DNA from: Streptomyces ochraceiscleroticus
GTDB lineage: Bacteria; Actinomycetota; Actinomycetes; Streptomycetales; Streptomycetaceae
Assembly: GCF_000720485.1 (NCBI RefSeq)
Contig: NZ_JOAX01000001.1
Coordinates: 1-64,000 of the forward strand
DNA length: 64,000 bases
Reading direction: 5' to 3'
In this document: in pieces, positions 8,526 through 16,435 of the stretch
Layout of the letters: every line of letters begins with the position of its first letter
Numbering within the stretch: position 1 is the stretch's first letter
Notes under the pieces: generated by a model
The model's input: only the letters and a program-made list of their open reading frames with translations
The model's database searches: none
What the model was told of the DNA's origin: nothing
Made by a program: the position numbers and the translations under genes

Positions 8526-11234
8526 TCACTCGTTGTTGTACTCCTCTATGACCGTCGCCCCGAGCTCGCGGACGATCAGGTCGTACCCGCTGAGGGCGGT
8601 GTCGACGAGATCGGGGTCGTCCTCGGCCGGCATGTCCTCCTCGATCGAGTACGACGGGGGCTCCGGCTCGCGGTACGCGGGCTCGGCGGCCGGCGCCTGG
8701 GCCTGCTGCGCCCCGGCCGAGGCCACGGCCTGCCGGGCGCGCTGCGCGCCCTGGCCGCCGCCCGCGCTTCCGGACTGGTCGGGCGTGCCCTGCGGGGGCG
8801 GGGCGGGCGCCGCGGGCTGCTGCGGGGGCCCGGCCGGGGCACCGCCACCGCCGTAACCACCACCGCCGCCGAAGCCGCCACCGCCGGGCGCACCGGAGCC
8901 GCTGCCGCCGAAGCCTCCGCCGCGCGGGGCCGCGCCGCCGCCCGGCGGATTGGCGCCGCCCGACGGGTCGATGATCGCCTCGACCCGCCACTGCACGCCG
9001 AAGCGCTCGGCCAGCGCCTCGCGCAGCACGTCCTCACTGCCGCCGTTCGCGAAGCTGTCGCGCGCACCGGCATTGGGGAAGCCGACCTGCAGGGTCGTGC
9101 CGTCGAACCCGGCGACCTGGGCGTTCTGGCTGAGCAGGATCCAGGTGAAGCGGCGCTTCCCCTTCACCGCCTCCAGGATGTCCGGCCACATCTGCCGTAC
9201 TTGCTGTGTCTGAACAGCGCCCTGCGCACCGGCCCCCGGCCCCTGAGCGGCGGGCCGGCCCGAGCCGTACTGCTGGCCCTGCCCCGCGGGCTGCTGCGGC
9301 GCCGGTGACGCGGGCGCGGACGGCTGCGGGGCGGGTGCCTGCGCGGCGGGAGCCTGTTGGGCGGGTGTCTGCTGGGCGGGCGGCTGCTGCCCCTGCGACT
9401 GCTGTACTGGCGCGCCGCTCTGGCCGCCCTGGCTTCCGGGCGCGGCCGCGGTCGGCCAGCCGCCCGGCTGCCGCCCACCGGCTGCACCGCCGTCGGCCGC
9501 ACCGGCCGCGGGGCCGCCCTGAGGTCCCGTACCGCCGCTCGTCGGCCAGGCTCCGGGCCGCTGACCGGCCTGCTCGCCGGGCCCACCGGCTCCGCCGGGT
9601 CCGCTCGCGGCGCCGGGCCAGGCGCCCGGACGGCGCGCTGCCGCGCCGCCCTCCGCACCGGAGCCGGCCGCCTGTCCACTCTCACCCGGCGCACCGCCCG
9701 GCTGCTGCGCCCCCGAGGGCCACGCGCCCGCCGGAGCACCACCGCCGGCGGCGGGCGCGGGGCCCGCCGCCGGCACGGAAGCATCGCCCGGCCCGGCGCC
9801 CGCCGGGCCACCGGCCGACGGCACATCCGCCCCGGCCGCCGGAGCGCCGCCGCCGGTGGGCGCGGGGCCCGCCGGGCCGCTCGTCGCCCCGCGGACCGCG
9901 GCCCGCGCGGCCGCTGGACCGGCGGGACCCGCCGGGGCAGCCGGCGCCGCGTGCGCACCCGGCCCGGGCACGTATCCCGCCGGGACCTCGCCACCGGGCT
10001 GCATCACCGGCATCCCACCGGGGCCGGGCGCACCGCCCGCTCCGGCGGGCAGGCCGCCGCCGAGCCCAGCCGCGCCGACCCCGCGCTCCAGGCGGTCCAG
10101 CCGCGCCTGGACCGAGCGCTCGTCGTCGTACGCCGCGGGCAGGAGGACCCGTGCACAGATCAGCTCGAGCTGCAGCCGCGGCGAGGTGGCGCCGCGCATC
10201 TCCGTCAGGCCGGAGTTGACCAGATCCGCGGCCCGGCTCAGCTCCGCGGCGCCGAACACGGACGCCTGCGCCTGCATCCGCTCCACCACATCCGCCGGTG
10301 CGTCGATCAGCCCCTTCTCCGCCGCGTCCGGGACAGCCGCCAGGATCACCAGGTCCCGCAGCCGCTCCAGCAGGTCGGCGACGAACCGCCGCGGATCGTT
10401 CCCGCCCTCGATCACCCGGTCCACGACCTCGAAGGCCGCGGCGCCGTCCCCCGAGGCGAACGCCTCCACGATCGAGTCCAGCAGCGACCCGTCCGTATAA
10501 CCGAGCAGCGCCGTCGCCATGGCGTATGTCACACCGTCGGCACCGGCGCCGGCCAGGAGCTGGTCCATCACGGACATCGAGTCACGCACGGATCCGGCAC
10601 CCGCCCGTACGACGAGCGGCAGCACCCCGTCCTCGACGGGGATGTCCTCCCGGCCGCACACCTCACCGAGGTACTCGCGCAGCGTCCCGGGCGGCACCAG
10701 CCGGAACGGATAGTGGTGCGTACGCGACCGGATCGTCCCGATGACCTTCTCGGGCTCGGTCGTCGCGAAGATGAACTTGAGGTGCTCCGGCGGCTCCTCG
10801 ACCACCTTCAGCAGGGCGTTGAACCCCGCCGAGGTGACCATGTGGGCCTCGTCGATGATGTAGATCTTGTACCGGCTGCTGGCCGGGCCGAAGAACGCCT
10901 TCTCGCGCAGCTCACGCGCGTCGTCCACACCACCGTGCGAAGCGGCGTCGATCTCGATGACGTCGATCGATCCCCGCCCGTTACGGGCGAGATCGATGCA
11001 GCTCTGGCACTCCCCGCACGGCGTCGGAGTGGGACCTTGCTCACAGTTGAGGCAGCGCGCCAGGATCCGCGCGCTGGTCGTCTTGCCGCAGCCGCGCGGT
11101 CCGCTGAAGAGATACGCGTGGTTGACGCGGTTGTTCCGCAGGGCCTGCTGCAGCGGGTCGGTCACGTGCTCTTGCCCGATGACCTCGGCGAAGGTCTCGG
11201 GGCGGTAGCGGCGGTACAGCGCAAGGGATGACAC
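8526..11234 (-). CDS. dnaX: DNA polymerase III subunit gamma/tau
   Basis: Clamp-loader ATPase of the replicative polymerase. The N-terminal AAA+ domain has Walker A (GPRGCGKTT), a four-Cys zinc module (CLNCEQGPTPTPCGECQSC), Walker B (YIIDEAHM) and the SRC-like IRSRTHHYPF. From about residue 400 to 740 the protein is an extremely Pro/Gly/Ala/Gln-rich linker, then a folded tau-type C-terminal domain (MWPDILEAVKGKRRFTWILL). The 902-residue length is large for the family because of this linker. Start GTG 11234 (VSSLALYRRYRPETF) matches the usual family N-terminus, though no strong ribosome binding site is seen. The SRP RNA gene lies about 100 bp upstream on the same strand. Confidence 0.95.
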   Translation of the reverse strand: MSSLALYRRYRPETFAEVIGQEHVTDPLQQALRNNRVNHAYLFSGPRGCGKTTSARILARCLNCEQGPTPTPCGECQSCIDLARNGRGSIDVIEIDAASHGGVDDARELREKAFFGPASSRYKIYIIDEAHMVTSAGFNALLKVVEEPPEHLKFIFATTEPEKVIGTIRSRTHHYPFRLVPPGTLREYLGEVCGREDIPVEDGVLPLVVRAGAGSVRDSMSVMDQLLAGAGADGVTYAMATALLGYTDGSLLDSIVEAFASGDGAAAFEVVDRVIEGGNDPRRFVADLLERLRDLVILAAVPDAAEKGLIDAPADVVERMQAQASVFGAAELSRAADLVNSGLTEMRGATSPRLQLELICARVLLPAAYDDERSVQARLDRLERGVGAAGLGGGLPAGAGGAPGPGGMPVMQPGGEVPAGYVPGPGAHAAPAAPAGPAGPAAARAAVRGATSGPAGPAPTGGGAPAAGADVPSAGGPAGAGPGDASVPAAGPAPAAGGGAPAGAWPSGAQQPGGAPGESGQAAGSGAEGGAAARRPGAWPGAASGPGGAGGPGEQAGQRPGAWPTSGGTGPQGGPAAGAADGGAAGGRQPGGWPTAAAPGSQGGQSGAPVQQSQGQQPPAQQTPAQQAPAAQAPAPQPSAPASPAPQQPAGQGQQYGSGRPAAQGPGAGAQGAVQTQQVRQMWPDILEAVKGKRRFTWILLSQNAQVAGFDGTTLQVGFPNAGARDSFANGGSEDVLREALAERFGVQWRVEAIIDPSGGANPPGGGAAPRGGGFGGSGSGAPGGGGFGGGGGYGGGGAPAGPPQQPAAPAPPPQGTPDQSGSAGGGQGAQRARQAVASAGAQQAQAPAAEPAYREPEPPSYSIEEDMPAEDDPDLVDTALSGYDLIVRELGATVIEEYNNE

Positions 11235-11333
11235 GCATACGACGATATCGGCCCGCACTGACAACCGGCCCCGCCCGCGGCTTCCCGCAGTCACCGCACC
11301 GGGACGCGGCGCCGTCGCCCCGGGAACGCAAAC

Positions 11334-11420
11334 GCCCCCCACGCACCCGCCAGAGCCGACCTACCCTTGCTGCCTTCCGGCCCTGGGGGAGTTCAGTCAG
11401 ATAGCGCCACGTGAGGGGCT
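11334..11420 (-). ncRNA. ffs: signal recognition particle RNA (4.5S-like, small type)
   Basis: On the minus strand the invariant SRP domain IV loop sequence CCGGAAGGCAGCAAGGG is present. The flanks (AGCCCCTCACG at the 5' side and CGTGGGGGGC at the 3' side) pair into one long hairpin of about 87 nt, the small SRP RNA form. It binds Ffh and targets membrane proteins. Position just upstream of dnaX is the usual place in Streptomyces as I recall it. Ends are set from pairing and may be off by a few bases. Confidence 0.9.
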
Positions 11421-11553
11421 GCGCCCACAGTACCTGATCCAGCGCCCCCGAAACGACCCTCACCCCCCTCCCCGGGCAGGGTTGTTCACGTCACACGAGT
11501 CGGCCGGGGATCGAGTTCGCGAGCACTCCTCCACGTCATGTAATGTCTTCCTC

Positions 11554-11641
11554 GGAGGATTCGCCTAGTGGCCTAGGGCGCACGCTTGGAAAGCGTGTTG
11601 GGGGCAACCCCTCACGAGTTCGAATCTCGTATCCTCCGCCA
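11554..11641 (+). tRNA. tRNA-Ser (GGA)
   Basis: An 88-nt cloverleaf with GGAGGAT/ATCCTCC acceptor arms, anticodon loop CTTGGAAAG (anticodon GGA), a long class II variable arm (TTGGGGGCAACCCCTC) and the T-loop GTTCGAATC. The discriminator is G and the CCA end is encoded. A strong hairpin terminator follows. Confidence 0.95.
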
Positions 11642-11658
11642 GTGCCTCACCGGGCACT

Positions 11659-11700
11659 ACGTCGAAGGGCCCCACCGCTTGCGGTGGGGCCCTTCGACGT
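11659..11700 (+). terminator. strong hairpin after tRNA-Ser(GGA)
   Basis: A perfect 20-bp stem (arms 11659–11678 and 11681–11700) with a 2-nt loop directly follows the tRNA. Such long GC-rich stems without a T run are typical of Streptomyces terminators; the symmetry means it could act in both directions. Confidence 0.8.
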
Positions 11701-12357
<657 letters not shown>

Positions 12358-12374
12358 AGCTGACGCATCACCGC

Positions 12375-12410
12375 AGCTGGGGCCCGCACCTTGGGGTGCG
12401 GGCCCCAGCT
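12375..12410 (+). terminator. terminator of the cold-shock gene
   Basis: A perfect 16-bp stem (12375–12390 with 12395–12410) and TTGG loop, followed by CGTTGCTTTT. Confidence 0.85.
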
Positions 12411-12667
12411 CGTTGCTTTTCCCGGCGTACCCGATGCACGCCCCGTTCAGGGAATCGGATGCAATTCATCCGCTTCGCCGACGGGCCTGCGTTTCTTCGG
12501 ATCGCCTGCTCGGACCGCGCCGCGCGTCCGGGCGTAACGGCGCCGCGGCCGCTCATTACCGGCCAGGCCCGCTTTCATATTTCATCCGGCTCGTTCTCGC
12601 AATTCTCCGCGCTGTGCATTCGCTGCGGGTATTCCTTGATACGTGCCGCATCGAGGAAGGTTTCCCA
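12411..12667 (+). other. leader region of the DEAD-box helicase gene
   Basis: No gene seen. It contains a short hairpin CGGATG/CATCCG (12457–12473) and an AT-richer stretch around 12570–12600. The helicase ribosome binding site (AGGAAGG) is at its end. It probably carries the promoter and a structured leader. Confidence 0.4.
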
Positions 12668-14221
12668 TTGAAGCGCACGCGCGGAAATGATCGCTACACC
12701 CGCTCTCGTAACGGTGGCTCCGGTTCCGGCGGTTCCGGTTCCGGCGCCGGCAGGGGCGGCGGCCGTTTCGGCTCCCCGTCCTCCGGCCGTTCCGGCGCCC
12801 CGCGCCGCTCGGGCGGTAACGGACGCCGGCAGGCCGCTCCCCAGGGCGAGTTCGCGCTGCCGGTGACGGTCACCCCCGGGCTGCCCGCCGTCGAGAAGTT
12901 CGCCGATCTCGACATGCCGGCGCCGCTGCTGGCCGAGCTCGGCTCGCAGGGCGTCACCACGCCGTTCCCGATCCAGGCGGCGACCCTGCCGAACTCCCTC
13001 GCCGGCCGGGACGTACTCGGCCGCGGCCGCACCGGTTCGGGCAAGACCCTCGCCTTCGGCCTCGCGCTGCTGGCCCGTACGGCCGGTCAGCGCGCCGAGC
13101 CGCGCCGCCCGCTGGCCCTCGTACTCGTGCCCACGCGCGAGCTGGCCCAGCAGGTCACCGACGCGCTCACTCCGTACGCCCGCGCCCTGAAGCTGCGGCT
13201 GGCCACGGTGGTCGGCGGGATGTCGATCGGCCGCCAGGCCGGTGCGCTCCGCGGCGGCGCGGAGGTCGTCGTCGCGACGCCGGGCCGGCTCAAGGACCTC
13301 ATCGACCGCGGCGACTGCCAGCTCAACCAGGTCGGCATCACCGTCCTCGACGAGGCCGACCAGATGGCCGACATGGGCTTCATGCCGCAGGTCACCGCGC
13401 TGCTCGACCAGGTGCGCCCCGAGGGCCAGCGGATGCTGTTCTCGGCCACGCTGGACCGCAACGTCGACCGGCTGGTCCGCCGCTACCTGACGGACCCGGT
13501 GGTCCACTCCGTCGACCCGTCCGCGGGCGCGGTGACCACGATGGACCACCACGTGCTCCACGTGCACGGCACGGACAAGCACCGGCTGACCACCGAGATC
13601 GCGGCCCGCGACGGCCGGCTCATCATGTTCCTGGACACCAAGCACGCCGTCGACAAGCTGACCCAGCACCTGCTGAACAACGGCGTACGCGCCGCCGCCC
13701 TGCACGGTGGCAAGTCCCAGCCGCAGCGCACCCGCACGCTGTCCCAGTTCAAGACCGGTGATGTGACGGCGCTGATCGCGACCAACGTCGCGGCGCGCGG
13801 TATCCACGTCGACAACCTCGACCTGGTCGTGAACGTCGACCCGCCCCAGGACCACAAGGACTACCTCCACCGCGGCGGCCGCACGGCCCGCGCCGGCGAG
13901 TCCGGCAGCGTCGTCACCCTGGTGACGTCCAACCAGCGCCGCGACATGAGCCGCCTGATGGCCACGGCGGGCATCACCCCGCAGATCACCCAGGTCCGCT
14001 CCGGTGACGAGGAGCTGAGCCGCATCACGGGTGCGCAGGCCCCGTCGGGTGTCCCGGTCACCATCCCCAAGCCGGCGGCCGCCGAGCGCCCCCGCAGCGG
14101 CAGCCCCTCCTCGTCCCGTGGCCGTCGCAGCCGCAGCGCCCAGAACCGGCGCACCGACCGCACGCGGCGCGGCCCCGGCCAGCGGCAGTCCGCCCCCGCC
14201 TCGGGGGCCGGCTCCCGCTGA
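12668..14221 (+). CDS. DEAD-box ATP-dependent RNA helicase
   Basis: A 517-residue RNA helicase that unwinds RNA, likely in cold-stress or ribosome assembly. Motifs in order: Q motif (TPFPIQAATLP), Walker A (GRGRTGSGKT), PTRELAQQV, TPGRL, LDEADQMADMGF (DEAD), SAT, then RGIHVDNLDLVVN and HRGGRTARAG. The N-terminal ~60 residues are Gly/Ser/Arg-rich and the C-terminus is Arg/Ser-rich, typical RNA-binding tails. The TTG at 12668 is chosen because AGGAAGG lies 7 nt upstream; the open frame extends further upstream to 12413 but has no conserved sequence or start signal there. Confidence 0.93.
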   Translation: MKRTRGNDRYTRSRNGGSGSGGSGSGAGRGGGRFGSPSSGRSGAPRRSGGNGRRQAAPQGEFALPVTVTPGLPAVEKFADLDMPAPLLAELGSQGVTTPFPIQAATLPNSLAGRDVLGRGRTGSGKTLAFGLALLARTAGQRAEPRRPLALVLVPTRELAQQVTDALTPYARALKLRLATVVGGMSIGRQAGALRGGAEVVVATPGRLKDLIDRGDCQLNQVGITVLDEADQMADMGFMPQVTALLDQVRPEGQRMLFSATLDRNVDRLVRRYLTDPVVHSVDPSAGAVTTMDHHVLHVHGTDKHRLTTEIAARDGRLIMFLDTKHAVDKLTQHLLNNGVRAAALHGGKSQPQRTRTLSQFKTGDVTALIATNVAARGIHVDNLDLVVNVDPPQDHKDYLHRGGRTARAGESGSVVTLVTSNQRRDMSRLMATAGITPQITQVRSGDEELSRITGAQAPSGVPVTIPKPAAAERPRSGSPSSSRGRRSRSAQNRRTDRTRRGPGQRQSAPASGAGSR

Positions 14222-14271
14222 TCGTCCCTCTCCCTGCCAGCCGGCCCCTCTCCCCCTGTCTGTGAGGCATC

Positions 14272-14580
14272 ATGCGCTGCATCATCGCTCGTTTCCCGTT
14301 CGATCTGACCAAGGAAGGGGTGCTGGCCGCCATGAAGGGCGTCAAGCCGGAGCCCGTCACGGGTGACTCGGTGGTGATCGGCCGCCGTCAGTTCCCCGTC
14401 AAGCAGGTGGGCGCGGTCGTCACCCGGCAGGACCGCCGGGACTTCACCGCGGGCGAGGTCGTCCGGGCCATGACGCGGCTCGGCTTCACGTGCCACACGG
14501 CCGAGGCCGCACCCACGGAGGCTCTCTCCCCGCTGGAGACCGCGTCGGCGCTGCTCGGGAACCCCACCCCCGAGCAGTAG
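14272..14580 (+). CDS. conserved small protein next to the DEAD-box helicase
   Basis: A 102-residue protein (MRCIIARFPFDLTKEGVLAAM) I cannot assign to a functional family. It is soluble, with a compact alpha/beta pattern (VVIGRRQFPVKQVGAVVTRQ, then DFTAGEVVRAMTRLGFTCH). It lies 50 bp after the helicase on the same strand and shares its terminator, so the two are probably co-transcribed; I recall this neighbour being common beside the helicase in Streptomyces. A role in RNA metabolism is possible but unproven. Confidence 0.7.
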   Translation: MRCIIARFPFDLTKEGVLAAMKGVKPEPVTGDSVVIGRRQFPVKQVGAVVTRQDRRDFTAGEVVRAMTRLGFTCHTAEAAPTEALSPLETASALLGNPTPEQ

Positions 14581-14607
14581 GCGGGAGAGAAGCGGCATCA
14601 GCACAAC

Positions 14608-14647
14608 GAGGAGGGCCCTGCCGGCGCACACCGGCAGGGCCCTCCTC
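14608..14647 (+). terminator. terminator of helicase operon
   Basis: Perfect 17-bp stem (14608–14624 with 14631–14647), 6-nt loop, 28 bp after the stop codon. Confidence 0.85.
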
Positions 14648-14722
14648 TCGTACGTCTCAGGGACGCGTACGTCTCAGGGGTGCGTCTCAGGGACGCGTAC
14701 GCCTCAGGTACGCATACGTCTT
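14648..14722. repeat. short imperfect tandem repeats (CGTACGTCTCAGG type)
   Basis: Four or five imperfect copies of a roughly 14–18 bp unit, core (C)GTACG(T/C)CTCAGG, fill the gap between two convergent genes. No coding potential. Confidence 0.65.
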
Positions 14723-14723
14723 C

Positions 14724-15098
14724 TCAGTGGTCGGAGTAGCTGAAGTCGCCCACGGTCCAGGCGCTCACGTCCTGGATCGCGACGCGGTACATCCCGCCCG
14801 TCTCGGGGATACCGATGCTGCCCTGCAGGATGCGGGCGACATGGAAGTGCAGGTGCGTGGGGGCTTCGACGCCCCCGTGTCCGTTCTGTGTCCGGTCGGT
14901 GGTGAAGATGCCGGAGAACGGGCCCAGGCGGGCCGAGTCCGACAGGACCTCCGACACCCGCTGCCGCCACACGGCTTCGGGGGCCAGCCGGCCGGTGATG
15001 ACGGCGCTGCTGGTGACGACGGTCAGGGGCATCTGATTGCTTTGCTCGGACTCCACCATGGCGGCGATGTCGACGAGCAGCACGTCAGGGTTCGACAT
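14724..15098 (-). CDS. small GvpU-like protein, function unknown
   Basis: A 124-residue soluble protein (MSNPDVLLVDIAAMVESEQ). The beta-rich pattern LTVVTSSAVITGRLAPEAVW, then HLHFHVARI and VSAWTVGDFSY, reminds me of gas-vesicle accessory protein GvpU and its relatives, but no other gas-vesicle gene is nearby, so no function is claimed. A TAGAAT (-10-like) lies 8 nt upstream of the ATG and no ribosome binding site is seen, so the transcript may be leaderless. It is divergent from the MerR-type regulator gene. Confidence 0.55.
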   Translation of the reverse strand: MSNPDVLLVDIAAMVESEQSNQMPLTVVTSSAVITGRLAPEAVWRQRVSEVLSDSARLGPFSGIFTTDRTQNGHGGVEAPTHLHFHVARILQGSIGIPETGGMYRVAIQDVSAWTVGDFSYSDH

Positions 15099-15326
15099 GG
15101 GAGCCGATTCTATTCAGCGGCTCGATCAGCGGCTCACGCCTGCCCGCCGAACGGGCTGAAATCTCTCCTCGCCGGAGTAGACATTGAACAGCCGCACGGT
15201 GAAGGCTACGAGGTCGGCGCGGCGGCAGCCCGGACGGATGGTGTTGAATTTCCCGCGGGGCCCTGATGCCGGGGCCCTGATGCCGCACGGCACCAAGGCC
15301 CTCGACGGTCGGCTCAACGAGGTGAA

Positions 15327-15665
15327 ATGACAGCAGAGAACCCGCTCAGTGGTCGGCTGGACGACGACGACTACCCCGCGTACACCATGGGACGGGCCGC
15401 CGAGATGCTCGGCACCACTCCCGGGTTCCTGCGCGCCATCGGCGAGGCCGGGCTGATCACGCCGCTCCGGTCGGAGGGCGGGCACCGCCGGTACTCCCGC
15501 TACCAGCTCAGGATCGCCGCCCGCGCCCGCGAGATCGTGGACCAGGGCACCCCCGTCGAGGCCGCGTGCCGCATCGTCATCCTCGAGGACCAGCTCGAAG
15601 AGGCCCAGCGCATCAATGCCGAGTACCGCCGCGCCGAGGGCAAGCCGGACGACGGCACGCACTGA
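15327..15665 (+). CDS. MerR-family HTH transcriptional regulator (short)
   Basis: A 112-residue DNA-binding protein with the MerR winged helix: YTMGRAAEMLGTTPGFLRAI, GLITPLRSEGGHRRYSRYQL, then a helix (VEAACRIVILEDQLEEAQRI) for dimerisation. It lacks a ligand domain, so it is of the short BldC-like/minimal MerR kind. Start ATG 15327 has GAGG 4 nt upstream. The gene is near the cold-shock/helicase locus, a neighbourhood I recall in other Streptomyces, but its target is unknown. Confidence 0.85.
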   Translation: MTAENPLSGRLDDDDYPAYTMGRAAEMLGTTPGFLRAIGEAGLITPLRSEGGHRRYSRYQLRIAARAREIVDQGTPVEAACRIVILEDQLEEAQRINAEYRRAEGKPDDGTH

Positions 15666-15916
15666 GCCGCGCGGAACGGACGGCGGCGGTGGTCCGGAAG
15701 CTCATACGTCTCTTTCGTTGACGCATTCCTGTGGGGTGTTCGGCGATTCCTCCGTGACGCCCGTTGCCGGGCTCGGTAAATGGTGCTGGGTATACGTCAG
15801 TTGCGTTCGTTCGGGCCACTCCGGCCGGGCATGAGCGGCAATCCGCGGGTCGAGTATGGGCTGTGCGTCGAGGGGGTATCAGAGCACGGTCAGTGCCCTT
15901 CAAGGGGGGATTCAGA

Positions 15917-16183
15917 ATGACCACACCGGCTCAAGAGTGTGTCGTACTCGATATTCCGGAGGGATTACGGCTGGACCTCCTGGGTCTCGTCGTCGAAGTC
16001 GGCCGGGTACGGATAGTCGCTGACCGGGCGGGTCTGCTCGGCAACCTCATCGCGTCCCTGACCTGCGGCGGCGGCGCGGCCGCAGCCAGGAGCCTCGAGG
16101 CAATGGCGCAGATGATCCGCGCCCAGGAGCAGCCCCAGGAACAGCGCCAGGAACAGCCCGAAGAATCCGGCCAACGCACATAG
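15917..16183 (+). CDS. 88-residue protein of unknown function
   Basis: Not recognised. It has a leucine/valine-rich N-terminal half (LRLDLLGLVVEVGRVRIVADRAGLL), a short Ala/Gly segment and a C-terminal Gln/Glu-Pro repeat (QEQPQEQRQEQPEE). No clear signal peptide. ATG 15917 is preceded by AAGGGGGGA at good spacing, and a strong terminator follows the stop, so it appears to be an independent transcription unit. It precedes the ribosomal-protection gene. Confidence 0.6.
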   Translation: MTTPAQECVVLDIPEGLRLDLLGLVVEVGRVRIVADRAGLLGNLIASLTCGGGAAAARSLEAMAQMIRAQEQPQEQRQEQPEESGQRT

Positions 16184-16196
16184 GAACGGAACCACC

Positions 16197-16233
16197 GCTG
16201 CCTCGTCCCGGGCCACGCCCGGGGCGAGGCAGC
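16197..16233 (+). terminator. terminator hairpin between the 88-residue gene and the tet-like gene
   Basis: A 17-bp stem with one T·G pair (16197–16213 with 16217–16233) and a CAC loop. It may also act as an attenuator if transcription reads into the leader ORF downstream. Confidence 0.7.
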
Positions 16234-16324
16234 GCCGCGTTCCGCGGAGATCCCCGAATAAATACGTTGCCGAAGGGGCGGGGGTCTGCTGCACTGCCGG
16301 AAGCCACCGGAGAAGGAGACGGAA

Positions 16325-16435
16325 ATGCCGAAGACGTTCATGTCCCAGCAGCAGGTAATCGCCGCCCATTCGGAGGACATGACGCTCGGTGCAGTATGTG
16401 AATCTAGGAATTCTGGCGCACGTCGACGCCGGTAA
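16325..16435 (+). CDS. leader-peptide ORF overlapping the tet-like gene
   Basis: A 36-codon ORF (begins MPKTFMSQQQ, ends RRRR then TAA). Its ATG has a near-ideal site (AAGGAG, 6 nt spacing), better than that of the following gene. It runs through the start codon of the ribosomal protection gene (GTG 16389) in another frame and stops 47 nt inside it. This arrangement is typical of a translated leader that senses ribosome stalling and couples to a resistance gene. The reading frame and site are seen; the regulatory role is inferred. Confidence 0.5.
   Translation: MPKTFMSQQQVIAAHSEDMTLGAVCESRNSGARRRR

Noticed and set aside
9357..11231. Long plus-strand open frame opposite dnaX (624 codons)
   Set aside because: Antisense shadow caused by GC bias; Arg/Gly/Ala-rich without motifs, while the minus strand carries clear clamp-loader motifs.
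14724..15098. Gas vesicle cluster
   Set aside because: Only a vague GvpU resemblance and no structural gas-vesicle genes nearby.
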